The translations under genes and the position numbers were made by a program. The notes under the pieces were generated by a model. It was not told where the DNA came from, did not search any database, and saw only the letters and a program-made list of their open reading frames with translations. This document shows positions 8,440 through 18,113 of a stretch of DNA of 43,416 bases, in pieces. The stretch's first letter is position 1. The number at the start of each line of letters is the position of its first letter. The stretch is from an uncultured Ruminococcus sp. (GTDB lineage: Bacteria; Bacillota; Clostridia; UBA1212), in contig CADAZX010000017.1 in the NCBI GenBank assembly GCA_902792515.1, positions 1 to 43,416 of the forward strand, given 5' to 3'.

Positions 8440-10734
8440 ATGAAAAAGATTGTCTCATTTTTGCTGGCGGCCGTTATCGCTGCGGTGATCATTCTGCCCG
8501 GGTGCGGCGCGTATCAGGCGGGCACAGTCACCGTAAAACTCGACGACGCGGAGGCACTCAGAACGTGCTTCAGCGCCAACGAATGCCTTGTCACGTACCC
8601 GAAAGAGGGCGGCAAGACGGCTCCGTGCGTAAAGACGAGCTACGCGAATCCCGCGGACCCGTTCGCCCAGTTCCTTTTCTCATATTATCTCAAGGCGAAA
8701 AAGATCAAGCCCGTCAGCTACGACAAGTACCCGTTCGTGGTGCTCAAGGTCAAGGGCGACGGCCTTTCAGACAACAATTTCGAGCTTTATTTCAACACAA
8801 ACGAGCAGTTTTTCCCGAATGTGGCGTTCCACGTAAGCTCCTGGTACGACAACACCGACGGAAAGTGGACGTACGTGCTTTTCGACCTGACGGCGATGAA
8901 GGGCGCGGCGACCGGCGACTACTCGTATTTTAGATTTGACTTCGTTTTCAGAGCCGTTTCCGAGGGCGAGTCGATAACAATCTCCGAGATGATCTTCGCG
9001 AAGGACCTGAAGACGGCAAGGAAGATCTGCGGCATCGACATGAAGCCCGTTGACCCGTTCACGAAGGCCGAGGCGAAAAAGCTGAAGACGATACTGACCG
9101 CGGAAGGCGAGGTCCCTGAGGAGTACAAAAGCTACAAGGCGAAAAAGGCCGCCGGCGAGGAGCCTTCGATAACGATGCGCTTCATGCACACGTTCACGCG
9201 AACGGCCGAAGACGACAAAGACGCGAGGTTCCTCGGACATGACACTTATCTTATAAATCTCGCGAGAAACGAGGCGGAGGACTGCCAGCTTGTACTGTTT
9301 GCCGGCAAAGATCTCGACGGTCTTAGGCTGGAGACAGACGGATTCGCGAACGGCGGCGGTGCGTCTCTCGCGACGGAAATTCTGGAAGGATACTATTTTG
9401 ACGTCGACGGCGAGCGGATCATTGACCCGGTATGGCCTAACGCGGAACCGTTTTCGGTCACCTCGGGGAAGTCTAAGAGCTTCGTCATAAAGGTGACAGC
9501 CGGAAAAGACGCCGAAGCGGGCTTCTACAAGGCTGCCGTGAATCTCAAAAACTCCGCAGGGGAGGTCATCAAGACAGCCGACGTTTTCTGCCGCGTGTGG
9601 GATTTCACGCTTCCGGACGAGACCTCCTGCAAGACGCAGATGGACCTCTCATGGTACAATATCTACATGTACCACGAAAAATACGAGGGCGACGACGGCG
9701 TTCTCTACAAGAAATACTACGATTTTCTGCTTGAGAACAGAATCTGCGCGTATAACCTTCCTTACTATTCCGAGGACGGCTCGTTCTCCGATCCGAGGGT
9801 CAGGGAATACGTCGAAAACCCGCGCGTTGTAGCGTTCCAGCCGGTCGGCTTTAAAGGGAACGTGAACGCGGACACGGCGAAAACCTCGTACAATTACCTG
9901 TCTCAGAACCCCGCGTGGCTTGAAAAGGCGTACTTCTACCCGGTTGACGAACCCGCCGACGTGAGCATGCTCGACGACATCAGACACTACGCGAAGGTCC
10001 TCAAGGAGAACTTCCCGGGCTACAAGCTCATTGTGCCGACACACCTCAACTTCGCGCTCGACGGCGAGAGCAAAACAGACTTTTTCGAGTACCTCAAGGG
10101 CAGCGTTACCGCGTGGTGCCCGCACACGTTTTTCTTCAACACGTGGGAGGAGTTCGCGCGCAATCCGTCGCTCTACATGAGGATGACGCCGAAGCTCGAG
10201 CAGAATCTCGGCACGTTCCGGGAGAGGATGAAAGAGGCGCAAAAACGCGGCGAAGAGGTCTGGTGGTACGTGACGCGCGTTCCGAGCAACCCGGAAATCA
10301 CTCTTATCATCGACACCGACGCGGTGCGCTACAGGGAGATGTTCTGGCAGCAGAAGCTCTACGGAGTCGACGGCTTCCTCTACTACCTCGTCAACGACTG
10401 GGCCTTCCGCGAGTACAATTACGGTGTCGACCCGAAGCACGAGATCCAGGAGGGCGTTTTCGACGTCTGCGGAAACGGCGTGCTCCTCTACTGCGGCAAG
10501 CCTTTCGGCATATACGGACCGGTCGGAAGTCTCAGGCTTGAGTGCGTTCGCGACGGAATCGAGGACTACGAGTACCTTACGATGCTCGAAAAGCTTATCG
10601 GCAGCGAGGATACGAAAACGGTCATCAGGTCGATAACGACGTCGCTCTCCGATTACAACGAAGACCCCGCCGTGTTCTACGCGAGACGTAACGCGGTCGG
10701 CAACCTCATCGAAAAGCTCTCGAAGGGCGCGTAA
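8440..10734 (+). CDS. Lipoprotein with DUF4091 / GH123-like catalytic domain
   Basis: This 764-residue protein begins with a lipoprotein signal peptide (MKKIVSFLLAA, lipobox LPGC with Cys22), so it is probably anchored on the outer face of the membrane. The C-terminal half matches DUF4091 proteins, relatives of GH123 N-acetylgalactosaminidases. It has a FYPVDEP motif with adjacent Asp503-Glu504, where GH123 enzymes carry their catalytic pair, and a C-terminal RLECVRDGIEDYEYL box typical of DUF4091. The N-terminal part (about 25-300) is predicted beta-rich and may bind carbohydrate. The start has a weak GGGGGA ribosome binding site 7 bases upstream. A glycan role is inferred; the substrate is unknown. 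Confidence 0.82.
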   Translation: MKKIVSFLLAAVIAAVIILPGCGAYQAGTVTVKLDDAEALRTCFSANECLVTYPKEGGKTAPCVKTSYANPADPFAQFLFSYYLKAKKIKPVSYDKYPFVVLKVKGDGLSDNNFELYFNTNEQFFPNVAFHVSSWYDNTDGKWTYVLFDLTAMKGAATGDYSYFRFDFVFRAVSEGESITISEMIFAKDLKTARKICGIDMKPVDPFTKAEAKKLKTILTAEGEVPEEYKSYKAKKAAGEEPSITMRFMHTFTRTAEDDKDARFLGHDTYLINLARNEAEDCQLVLFAGKDLDGLRLETDGFANGGGASLATEILEGYYFDVDGERIIDPVWPNAEPFSVTSGKSKSFVIKVTAGKDAEAGFYKAAVNLKNSAGEVIKTADVFCRVWDFTLPDETSCKTQMDLSWYNIYMYHEKYEGDDGVLYKKYYDFLLENRICAYNLPYYSEDGSFSDPRVREYVENPRVVAFQPVGFKGNVNADTAKTSYNYLSQNPAWLEKAYFYPVDEPADVSMLDDIRHYAKVLKENFPGYKLIVPTHLNFALDGESKTDFFEYLKGSVTAWCPHTFFFNTWEEFARNPSLYMRMTPKLEQNLGTFRERMKEAQKRGEEVWWYVTRVPSNPEITLIIDTDAVRYREMFWQQKLYGVDGFLYYLVNDWAFREYNYGVDPKHEIQEGVFDVCGNGVLLYCGKPFGIYGPVGSLRLECVRDGIEDYEYLTMLEKLIGSEDTKTVIRSITTSLSDYNEDPAVFYARRNAVGNLIEKLSKGA

Positions 10735-10794
10735 AACAACGGAAAGCGGCCGGTACAGAGTGTTTAAAAACCCCTAAACGGAGGGAAAATTTCA

Positions 10795-12528
10795 ATGTTT
10801 AAAGACGGAAAGATCTGGATAGCGAATTCGGACAAGCGGCTCTTCCTCCTGCCTAAGATGGCGAACCGCCACGGAATCATCTCGGGCGCCACAGGCACCG
10901 GTAAGACGATCACGATGAAGGTACTCGCGGAGTCGTTTTCGGATATGGGCGTGCCAGTGTTCTTCAGCGACGTTAAAGGGGACCTCTCGGGAATGTGCGA
11001 GCCCGGGCGCGACACGGAGGACATGAGGAAGCGCATCGAGCGGTTCGGGATCGACGGCTGGGAGTACAAGTCGTACCCGACCAGGTTCTGGGACATTTTC
11101 GGCGACCAGGGAACGCCTGTGCGCGTGACCGTTTCCGACATGGGTCCGCAGCTCCTGTCGAGGCTTCTCAACCTCACCGAGGTGCAGACGGGTGTCATGA
11201 ACGTCGTCTTCCGCGTGGCCGACGAAAACGGTCTCAACCTGATCGATTTCAAGGACCTGCGCGCGATGGTGCAGTTTGTCGGCGACAACAGGAAGGAGTT
11301 CACAACAGAGTACGGGCTCGTTTCGACGGCGAGCATCGGCGCGATACAGAGGGCGCTTCTCGAGTTCTCGAACGAGGGCGGCGAGATCGTTTTCGGCGAG
11401 CCGGCGCTTGACATTAGAGACTGGATGCGGACGGACTACGACGGCAGGGGCTACATTAATATACTGAACAGCAGCCGCCTGATCAACAGCCCGAAGGTGT
11501 ACGCGACGTTCCTGCTCTGGATGCTGACGGCGCTTTTCGAAAAGCTGCCCGAGGTGGGCGACCTTGAGAAGCCGAGGATCATTTTCTTCTTCGACGAGGC
11601 GCACGTGCTTTTCGACGACGCGCCGAAAACGCTCGTCCAGAAGATCGTAAGAGTCGTAAAACTGATAAGGTCGAAGGGTGTCGGCGTCTATTTTGTAACG
11701 CAGTCGCCGTCCGACATTCCCGACGAGGTGCTCGCGCAGCTCGGCAACAGGATCCAGCACTGCCTCCGTGCGTACACGCCTAACGAGCAGAAGGCTGTCA
11801 GGGCGGCCGCGAAGGCTTTCCGCGTGAATCCGTCGTTCGACACCGAGGAGGCGCTGATGGCGCTCGGAACAGGCGAGGCGCTCGTGAGCTTTCTCGACCC
11901 GAAAGGCGTTCCCGCGATCGTCGAAAACGCGAAGATACTTCCGCCGCAGAGCCTTATGGGCGCGACCGGCTTCGAGAGGATCGACTCCGTTATAGCGAGC
12001 GACGAACTCGAACTCAAGTACCGTGAGAGACTCGACCGCGAGTCAGCGTACGAGATCATTGCGGCCGCGAGGCGCGAGATGAAGCGTGCCGAGGACGAAG
12101 AGGCGGCAGCGAAGCAGGCCGAAAAGGAACGCGTCGAAGCTGAGAAAAAGAGGGCGGCTGAGGAAAAAGAGCAGCTGAAACTCGAAAAGGAGCAGCAAAA
12201 GCTCGAAAAAGAGGAGCAGAAACGGCTCAAAGAGGCCGAAAAGGAAGAGGCAAGGCTGGCAAAAGAGGCCGAAAAGAAAGCCGCTCTTGAGGCGAAGAAA
12301 AAGACGCAAGCTCAGGACGCGGTCGTAAACACCGCGAAAAAGGCCGCCACAAGCGCCGTGTCGTCGGTTGCGAGCTCGGTCAGCAGCGGAATCGTAGGTT
12401 CCCTGACAGGCGGCAAGGGAGTAACCGGCGGAACGATCGCAAAGCGCGCCGCGAGATCGGCTCTCTCGAGCGTGATCAGGCAGGGAGCGACCTCGATAAT
12501 CCGCGGCATTTTCGGCAACAAAAAATAA
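10795..12528 (+). CDS. DUF853 HerA-like P-loop ATPase
   Basis: This 577-residue protein has a Walker A motif GATGTGKT at 31-38 and a Walker B-like IIFFFDEAH near 262-270. It also has the DUF853 opening and the FSDVKGDLSG box. Residues about 425-510 form a long Lys/Glu/Ala-rich helix, almost certainly a coiled coil. The C-terminus is Ser/Gly-rich and ends in an amphipathic IIRGIFGNKK, as in other DUF853 proteins (E. coli YjgR family). HerA-like ATPases pump or translocate DNA; the DUF853 branch has no settled function. The start has GGAGGG 9 bases upstream. It sits alone between a lipoprotein gene and nfnAB. Confidence 0.88.
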   Translation: MFKDGKIWIANSDKRLFLLPKMANRHGIISGATGTGKTITMKVLAESFSDMGVPVFFSDVKGDLSGMCEPGRDTEDMRKRIERFGIDGWEYKSYPTRFWDIFGDQGTPVRVTVSDMGPQLLSRLLNLTEVQTGVMNVVFRVADENGLNLIDFKDLRAMVQFVGDNRKEFTTEYGLVSTASIGAIQRALLEFSNEGGEIVFGEPALDIRDWMRTDYDGRGYINILNSSRLINSPKVYATFLLWMLTALFEKLPEVGDLEKPRIIFFFDEAHVLFDDAPKTLVQKIVRVVKLIRSKGVGVYFVTQSPSDIPDEVLAQLGNRIQHCLRAYTPNEQKAVRAAAKAFRVNPSFDTEEALMALGTGEALVSFLDPKGVPAIVENAKILPPQSLMGATGFERIDSVIASDELELKYRERLDRESAYEIIAAARREMKRAEDEEAAAKQAEKERVEAEKKRAAEEKEQLKLEKEQQKLEKEEQKRLKEAEKEEARLAKEAEKKAALEAKKKTQAQDAVVNTAKKAATSAVSSVASSVSSGIVGSLTGGKGVTGGTIAKRAARSALSSVIRQGATSIIRGIFGNKK

Positions 12529-12580
12529 ACTTGAAAACCGCGGAACGCGGAGATTCAACCAAGAGGCAGGTAATTGAATT

Positions 12581-13435
12581 ATGTACAGAATCGCAACGAA
12601 AAAAGAACTTAATCCGACCGTGACGCAGATGGAGATCGAGGCGCCGCTAGTCGCGAAAAAAGCAAAACCGGGGCAGTTTATCATTCTCCGCGTCAATGAA
12701 GACGGCGAGAGGATCCCGCTCACGGTGGCGGGCACGGACCCCGAAAAGGGCACGGTCAAGATCATTTTCCAGATCGTCGGCGCGACCACAGAGTTGCTCA
12801 ACCGTAAAGAGCAGGGCGAGTTCATTCAGGACTTCGCAGGCCCGCTCGGAGAGCCCACGCACACCGAGGGCATTCACAAGGTCTGCATAGTCGGCGGCGG
12901 TGTCGGCTGCGCGATCGCTCTTCCGGTTGCCGAGGAGTTCAGAAGACTCGGCGCGGAGGTCACGAGCATAATCGGCTTCAGGAGCAAGGATCTTCTTATT
13001 CTTGAGGACGAGTTCAGGGTGTGCTCCGACAGGCTCGTCGTTATGACAGACGACGGCAGCTACGCGAGGCAGGGCAACGTTACCGTACCGCTCAAGGAGA
13101 TGCTTGAGGCGGGCGAGACGTTCGACATGATCGTGACAATCGGCCCCTTGATCATGATGAAGTTCGTAACATTGGCCGCGAAGCCGTTCGGCGTGCCTGT
13201 GACTGCCTCCATGAACCCGATCATGATCGACGGCACGGGAATGTGCGGAGGCTGCAGGATAAGCCTGGTGAGGGACGGAAAACGCATCACGAAGTTCGCG
13301 TGCGTCGACGGCCCCGACTTCAACGCGTACGAGATCGATTTTGACGAGGCGATGTCGAGAAGCAGAATGTACCAGGAATTCGAGAGGAAGGCGCGCGAGG
13401 AGACGTGCAGCCTTTTCAAAAAGGAAGTCAAGTGA
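12581..13435 (+). CDS. nfnA: NfnA-type subunit: FAD/NAD-binding, [2Fe-2S] ferredoxin-NADP reductase
   Basis: This 284-residue protein belongs to the sulfide dehydrogenase/dihydroorotate dehydrogenase electron-transfer subunit family. It has an N-terminal FAD-binding barrel with RIPLTVAG near 44-51 and an NAD-binding fold with VCIVGGGVGCAIALP at 101-115. The C-terminal [2Fe-2S] site has MCGGC (Cys222, Cys225) and Cys241. With nfnB 14 bases downstream it forms the NADH-dependent reduced ferredoxin:NADP+ oxidoreductase, which couples NADPH, NADH and ferredoxin pools by flavin-based electron bifurcation in anaerobes. An AGGCAGG ribosome binding site precedes the ATG. Without nfnB the same sequence could be called a PyrK-like subunit; the pairing decides the call. 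Confidence 0.88.
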   Translation: MYRIATKKELNPTVTQMEIEAPLVAKKAKPGQFIILRVNEDGERIPLTVAGTDPEKGTVKIIFQIVGATTELLNRKEQGEFIQDFAGPLGEPTHTEGIHKVCIVGGGVGCAIALPVAEEFRRLGAEVTSIIGFRSKDLLILEDEFRVCSDRLVVMTDDGSYARQGNVTVPLKEMLEAGETFDMIVTIGPLIMMKFVTLAAKPFGVPVTASMNPIMIDGTGMCGGCRISLVRDGKRITKFACVDGPDFNAYEIDFDEAMSRSRMYQEFERKAREETCSLFKKEVK

Positions 13436-13449
13436 GGGAGGGTGCGAAA

Positions 13450-14865
13450 ATGGCTATAGTTCCGAAAAAACATGAAATGCCCACTCAGGAGCCCGCCGTG
13501 AGGGCGAGAAATTTCCGCGAGGTGGCGCTCGGATACGACGAAGAGACTGCCGTCGCGGAAGCGCTAAGGTGCTTAAATTGCAAAAACAGGCCGTGCGTCA
13601 CAGGCTGCCCGGTTAACATCCGCATCCCCGATTTCATCGCGAAAATGAAGGAGCGCGACTTTGAAGGCGCTTACGACGTCATCACCGAGTCGTCGTCGCT
13701 TCCCGCCGTTTGCGGAAGAGTCTGCCCCCAGGAGTCGCAGTGCGAGTCGAAATGCACGCTCGGCATCAAGTTCGAGCCTGTAGGGATTGGCAGGCTTGAG
13801 AGGTTCGTCGCCGACCGCCACAACGAAAAAGCCGGCGCGGAGATCAAAGTTCCCGAACAGAACGGCCACCGCGTCGCGATAGTCGGTTCGGGACCTTCCG
13901 GCCTTACGTGCGCGGGCGACCTCGCGAAAAAAGGATACAAAGTGACCGTTTTCGAGGCGCTCCACACCGCAGGCGGTGTGCTCGTTTACGGAATTCCGGA
14001 GTTCAGGCTTCCGAAGCGCATCGTCGCGAAAGAGGTAGAGACGCTCAAAAAACTCGGCGTCGACGTTCAAACCAACGTGATTATAGGCAAAACGCTGACC
14101 GTTGACGAGCTTTTCGACGACGGCTTTGAGGCGGTTTTCATCGGCTCCGGCGCGGGACTTCCCAACTTCATGAACATTCCCGGCGAGTCGCTCAAGGGCG
14201 TCTACTCGGCGAACGAGTTCCTTACGCGCAGCAACCTTATGAAGGCGTATCTCGACAATCCGACCACGCCTATTATGAAGGGCGGAAACGTGGCGGTAGT
14301 CGGAGGAGGCAACGTCGCGATGGACGCGGCGAGAACGGCTCTCAGACTCGGGGCGGAAAAGGTCTACATCGTCTACAGGCGTTCTATGGAGGAGCTGCCG
14401 GCGAGACGCGAGGAGGTCGAGCACGCGGAAGAGGAGGGCATCGATTTCAGGCTTCTCTGCAACCCCGTGGAGGTGCTCGGCTACAGCAACCCGGACGACC
14501 CGAGAGACCCGAGAAACGGCTTCGTGACAGGCATCAAGTGCGTCAGGATGGCGCTCGGAGAACCTGACGAGAGCGGCAGAAGGCGGCCCGAACCTGTTGA
14601 AGGCTCCGAGTTCGTTCTGGACGTCGACGCCGTCGTAATCGCGATAGGAACGAGCCCGAACCCGCTGATAAAGTCCACGACGAAGGGACTCGAGGTCAAC
14701 AGAAAGGGCGGCATTATCGTCAACGAGGACGGCCTTACTTCGCGCGAGAACGTTTTCGCGGGAGGCGACGCGGTGACGGGTGCGGCGACCGTCATTTCCG
14801 CGATGGGTGCGGGAAAGGTTGCGGCGGCGGCTATCGACAAGGCGCTTTCCGGGAAAACCGAATAA
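13450..14865 (+). CDS. nfnB: NfnB-type subunit, glutamate synthase small-chain family
   Basis: This 471-residue protein is often auto-annotated gltA, NADPH-dependent glutamate synthase small chain. N-terminal cysteines for two [4Fe-4S] clusters are visible (CLNCKNRPCVTGCP, then QCESKC). They are followed by an FAD-binding IVGSGPSGLTCAGDLA and an NADP-binding VAVVGGGNVAMDAARTAL. No large glutamate synthase subunit is nearby, and the gene directly follows nfnA, so the bifurcating Nfn complex is the better call. The ATG at 13450 has GAGGGAGGG upstream; an in-frame codon at 13405 would overlap the end of nfnA and add no conserved residues. Confidence 0.9.
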   Translation: MAIVPKKHEMPTQEPAVRARNFREVALGYDEETAVAEALRCLNCKNRPCVTGCPVNIRIPDFIAKMKERDFEGAYDVITESSSLPAVCGRVCPQESQCESKCTLGIKFEPVGIGRLERFVADRHNEKAGAEIKVPEQNGHRVAIVGSGPSGLTCAGDLAKKGYKVTVFEALHTAGGVLVYGIPEFRLPKRIVAKEVETLKKLGVDVQTNVIIGKTLTVDELFDDGFEAVFIGSGAGLPNFMNIPGESLKGVYSANEFLTRSNLMKAYLDNPTTPIMKGGNVAVVGGGNVAMDAARTALRLGAEKVYIVYRRSMEELPARREEVEHAEEEGIDFRLLCNPVEVLGYSNPDDPRDPRNGFVTGIKCVRMALGEPDESGRRRPEPVEGSEFVLDVDAVVIAIGTSPNPLIKSTTKGLEVNRKGGIIVNEDGLTSRENVFAGGDAVTGAATVISAMGAGKVAAAAIDKALSGKTE

Positions 14866-14946
14866 AAGTCATTTAAACCGCGGCGATAAAGCGCGCGGGT
14901 ACTTATAAGAGTTGTGTTTTTTAATATATCTTTCAAGGAGGAAATT

Positions 14947-16074
14947 ATGTTTGTTAACAAACCGCCAATGGGATGGAATTCCTGGAACACTTTTGCGCAT
15001 GAGATCAACGACGAGCTCATCAGAAGCATAGCCGACAAAATGGTCGAAGACGGTTATCTCGACGCCGGCTACGAATACCTCGTCATCGACGACTGCTGGT
15101 CCGAGCATCAGAGGGACGAAAACAACCGTCTCGTTCCCGACCACGAGAAGTTCCCGTACGGAATCAAGGCGCTTGCCGACTACGTCCACTCAAAGGGCCT
15201 GAAATTCGGCATTTATTCCTGCTGCGGCAACTACACCTGCGGAGGGTATCCGGCCTCGTTTGAGTACGAGTTCATCGACGCGGAGACTTTCGCCGAGTGG
15301 GGAGTCGACTACCTGAAGTACGACTACTGCTACAAGCCGCAGAGCGAAAACGGCGCAAAGCTCTACAGAAGAATGGGTCTCGCGCTCGCGAACTGCGGCC
15401 GCGACATAGTTTTCTCCGCCTGCAGCTGGGGCGCCGACGAAACGCACCGCTGGATCAAATCGACGGGCGCCGACCTTTGGCGATCGACAGGCGACATTTT
15501 CGACTCGTTTGATTCGGTGAAGGCGATTTACAATCAGCAGAAGAACGTTTACGAGTACAACGGTCACGGCTGCTTCAACGACATGGACATGCTGATCGTC
15601 GGAATGTTCAACAAGGGCCACGTAAAACAGACCGGCTGCACGGTAGAGGAGTACAGAACCCACTTCTCAATCTGGGCGTTTTTCGGCTCGCCTCTCATGA
15701 TCGGAAGTGACCTGAGAACCCAGACCGAGGAGACTAAGGCGATCCTCCAGAACAAGGCCGTCATCGCTATCAACCAGGACGTCGCGTACAGACAGCCTTA
15801 CCTCCTGATGAGCGCCGGCGAAAACGCGGACGTCTGGGTAAGGCATATGGAAAACGGCGACATAGTCTTCGGTATTTTCAATATGTCTGACGAAAACAGG
15901 GGCTTCCCGATCAGCTTCACCGACATCGGACTCAACCGCTCGACAGGCGTCAAGCTGAGGCTTTACGACGTTTGGGAGATGAAGCCGCTCGGTGAGTACA
16001 AGGACATTTTCGTCACAGGTCTCGCTCCTCACAGCGCCAAGCTCATCAGGGCAAGACTGATCCGCGACAACTGA
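14947..16074 (+). CDS. Alpha-galactosidase-like glycoside hydrolase family 27
   Basis: This 375-residue protein opens PPMGWNSWNTF, the GH27/36 clan signature. The nucleophile is in YLKYDYC (Asp126), the acid/base in WRSTGD (Asp183), and the substrate-loop CFNDMDML is near 209-216. There is no signal peptide, so it acts in the cytosol on imported galactosides; some GH27 members prefer N-acetylgalactosamine or beta-L-arabinose. The ATG at 14947 has AAGGAGG 7 bases upstream; an earlier in-frame ATG at 14914 lies in the AT-rich leader. The gene is the last in the plus-strand run and is convergent with pepF. It has the usual (beta/alpha)8 barrel and a short C-terminal beta domain. Confidence 0.92.
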   Translation: MFVNKPPMGWNSWNTFAHEINDELIRSIADKMVEDGYLDAGYEYLVIDDCWSEHQRDENNRLVPDHEKFPYGIKALADYVHSKGLKFGIYSCCGNYTCGGYPASFEYEFIDAETFAEWGVDYLKYDYCYKPQSENGAKLYRRMGLALANCGRDIVFSACSWGADETHRWIKSTGADLWRSTGDIFDSFDSVKAIYNQQKNVYEYNGHGCFNDMDMLIVGMFNKGHVKQTGCTVEEYRTHFSIWAFFGSPLMIGSDLRTQTEETKAILQNKAVIAINQDVAYRQPYLLMSAGENADVWVRHMENGDIVFGIFNMSDENRGFPISFTDIGLNRSTGVKLRLYDVWEMKPLGEYKDIFVTGLAPHSAKLIRARLIRDN

Positions 16075-16117
16075 TTGATTTTCGCTGACGATTTTCGCTA
16101 AAAACAGGTAAAAAAAC

Positions 16118-16147
16118 GGGGGCGGCGCCGTCAAGGGCGCCGCCCCC
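16118..16147 (-). terminator. Terminator between convergent GH27 gene and pepF
   Basis: A 12-bp perfect stem (GGGGGCGGCGCC with its complement, 6-base loop) is followed on the minus strand by GTTTTTTACC. This makes it a good terminator for pepF. On the plus strand the flank is only weakly T-rich, but the hairpin may also stop the GH27 transcript. Confidence 0.85.
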
Positions 16148-16168
16148 TAAATCATTAATAAAGCCGGT

Positions 16169-17971
16169 TTATTTGACAAGCGCTTCCATCTCGTCGACGA
16201 GTTCACCGAAGAGCTTCAACCCTGCGTTGACGGGGTCGGGCGTGCTCATGTCGACGCCTGCGATCTTAAGCAGCGAGATCGGGTCGGCCGAAGAACCTGA
16301 CGACAGGAACTTTTTGTACGCCTTTACAGCCGGCTCGCCCTCGGTAAGGATCTTTTCCGCGATCGCCACAGCGGCCGAGAAACCGGTCGCGTACTGGAAA
16401 ACGTAGTAGTCGTAGAAGAAGTGCGGGATGCGCGCCCACTCGAGAGCGATCTCGTCGTCGGAGACCATGTCGGGTCCGAAGTAGAGCTTGTTGAGCTCGT
16501 GGTACTTGGCGCAGAGGCTGTCGGCGGTGAGCGTCTCGGCTTTTTCCGCCATCTGACCCATCGCGAGCTCGAACTCGGCGAACATCGTCTGCCTGTAGAC
16601 CGTTCCCTTGAACTGCTCGAGGAAGTGGTTGATAAGGTAGGCGCGCTCTTTTTTGTCCGTCGTTTTCGAGAGCATGTACTTCATGAGAAGCACTTCGTTG
16701 ACGGTCGAGGCGACCTCCGCGACGAAAATCACGTAGTCGGACGTGCAGACAGGCTGGTATTTCGTGCTGTGGTAGCTGTGGAGCGCGTGGCCCATCTCGT
16801 GGGCGATCGTGAAGCAGGAGTCGAGGTTGTCCTTGTGGTTCAGAAGAACGTACGGGTGCGGCCTCGAAGTGCCTGATGAGTATGCGCCGCTGCGCTTGCC
16901 CTCGTTTTCGTAGACGTCGATCCAGCGGTTGTTAAAACCGGTTTTCAGAAGGTCGGTGTAGTCGCTGCCCAGTACGGAAAGCGCCTCGAGAATGATCTTT
17001 TTCGAGTCCTCGAACGTCATTTTCATCGATGATTCGGGAACGATCGACGCGTACACGTCGTACATGTGGAGCTCTTCGACGCCGAGAAGCTTCTTGCGGA
17101 GAGCAACGTATCTGTACATCTTGTCGAGGTTCGCGTGGACGGCCTCAATGAGGTTCGTGTAGACCGCAACGGGAACCTCTGTCCTGTCGAGAGACGCCTC
17201 GAGCGTCGAGCCGTATTTGCGCGCGTTGCTGAAAAACACGAGCTGCTTGAACTGCGCGTCGAGAATCGCGGCGAGAGTGTTTTTGAGCTCGCCGAACTTG
17301 CCGTAAGCCGCTTTGAAAGCGTTTTCTCTGAGCACGCGGTCTTTGCTCTCCTCAAGGAGCACGAACGTTCCGCTGCTGAGCGGGTGGGGCTTTCCTTCGC
17401 TGTCGAGGACGTCGCCGTACTTCATGTCGGCGTTCCTGAGGATTCCGCCGATCTTGTCGGGACCTTCTGCCATCTCGCGCGCCTGGGCGAGAAGCGTCTC
17501 GCACTCGGTGCTGAGAACGTGGTCTTTGATATGTCTCGTCTTTTCGATAACGCGTCTGTACTCTTCGAGAGCGGGCTCTTCCTTGAAAAATCCGGCGATC
17601 TTTTCGTCGGAAACCGAGATGATCTCGGGCGTGGCGAACGCGCCGGCTCCCATAATGGCTACGTAAAGGTTGAAGGCTTTTCCCTTCATGACCTGGTAGG
17701 TTGAGTTGCCGGTGTCCTCGTCGCTCTTAAGAGAGGCGTACCCGTAGACTTTGCCCATGGCGAGCTCCACCTCGTCCTGAAGTTTTAAAAACGCGAGCAG
17801 GTCTGCGGCGCTCTGCGAGATCTTTCCGGCGAACGACGCTATCTTTTCGGGAAGCCGCGCGGCTTTTTCGCACGCCTCGTTCCAGGCCTCGTCGCTTTCG
17901 AAAATGTCTTTAAGGTTCCATGTGTATTCTTCTTTTACTTCGCTGCGCTTCGGCAGTCTGTTTTCGCTCAT
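16169..17971 (-). CDS. pepF: Oligoendopeptidase F (M3B zinc metallopeptidase)
   Basis: This 600-residue M3 family protein has the zinc motif HEMGH at 391-395 and the third ligand, a Glu in FVAEVAST, near 419. It is the usual length for PepF. These cytosolic enzymes cleave peptides of roughly 7-17 residues during peptide turnover. A CGGAGG ribosome binding site lies 6 bases before the ATG. The gene is transcribed alone from the promoter at 18026-18055 and ends at the strong terminator at 16118-16147. All active-site features are present, with no sign of truncation. Confidence 0.95.
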   Translation of the reverse strand: MSENRLPKRSEVKEEYTWNLKDIFESDEAWNEACEKAARLPEKIASFAGKISQSAADLLAFLKLQDEVELAMGKVYGYASLKSDEDTGNSTYQVMKGKAFNLYVAIMGAGAFATPEIISVSDEKIAGFFKEEPALEEYRRVIEKTRHIKDHVLSTECETLLAQAREMAEGPDKIGGILRNADMKYGDVLDSEGKPHPLSSGTFVLLEESKDRVLRENAFKAAYGKFGELKNTLAAILDAQFKQLVFFSNARKYGSTLEASLDRTEVPVAVYTNLIEAVHANLDKMYRYVALRKKLLGVEELHMYDVYASIVPESSMKMTFEDSKKIILEALSVLGSDYTDLLKTGFNNRWIDVYENEGKRSGAYSSGTSRPHPYVLLNHKDNLDSCFTIAHEMGHALHSYHSTKYQPVCTSDYVIFVAEVASTVNEVLLMKYMLSKTTDKKERAYLINHFLEQFKGTVYRQTMFAEFELAMGQMAEKAETLTADSLCAKYHELNKLYFGPDMVSDDEIALEWARIPHFFYDYYVFQYATGFSAAVAIAEKILTEGEPAVKAYKKFLSSGSSADPISLLKIAGVDMSTPDPVNAGLKLFGELVDEMEALVK

Positions 17972-18025
17972 AAGTGACCTCCGTCCGCGGCGGTTTTCAT
18001 AAATTCGCCGCTTTTATAATGTGAG

Positions 18026-18055
18026 AGTATACCACCGGGAAGGGGATTGTGTCAA
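18026..18055 (-). promoter_or_regulatory. Sigma-A promoter of pepF
   Basis: On the minus strand TTGACA (18050-18055) and TATACT (18026-18031) are spaced by 18 bases. The perfect -35 box lies right at the end of the U-tract of the udk terminator, so the two signals share DNA. Confidence 0.75.
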
Positions 18056-18062
18056 GAAAAGA

Positions 18063-18086
18063 GGCCCGGGGCGGGGGCCCCGGGCC
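18063..18086 (-). terminator. Terminator of udk
   Basis: A 9-bp perfect GC stem (GGCCCGGGG with CCCCGGGCC, 6-base loop) is followed on the minus strand by TCTTTTCTT. It lies about 28 bases past the udk stop. Confidence 0.8.
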
Positions 18087-18113
18087 GTCATATACTAATA
18101 ATACACCTTTGAT

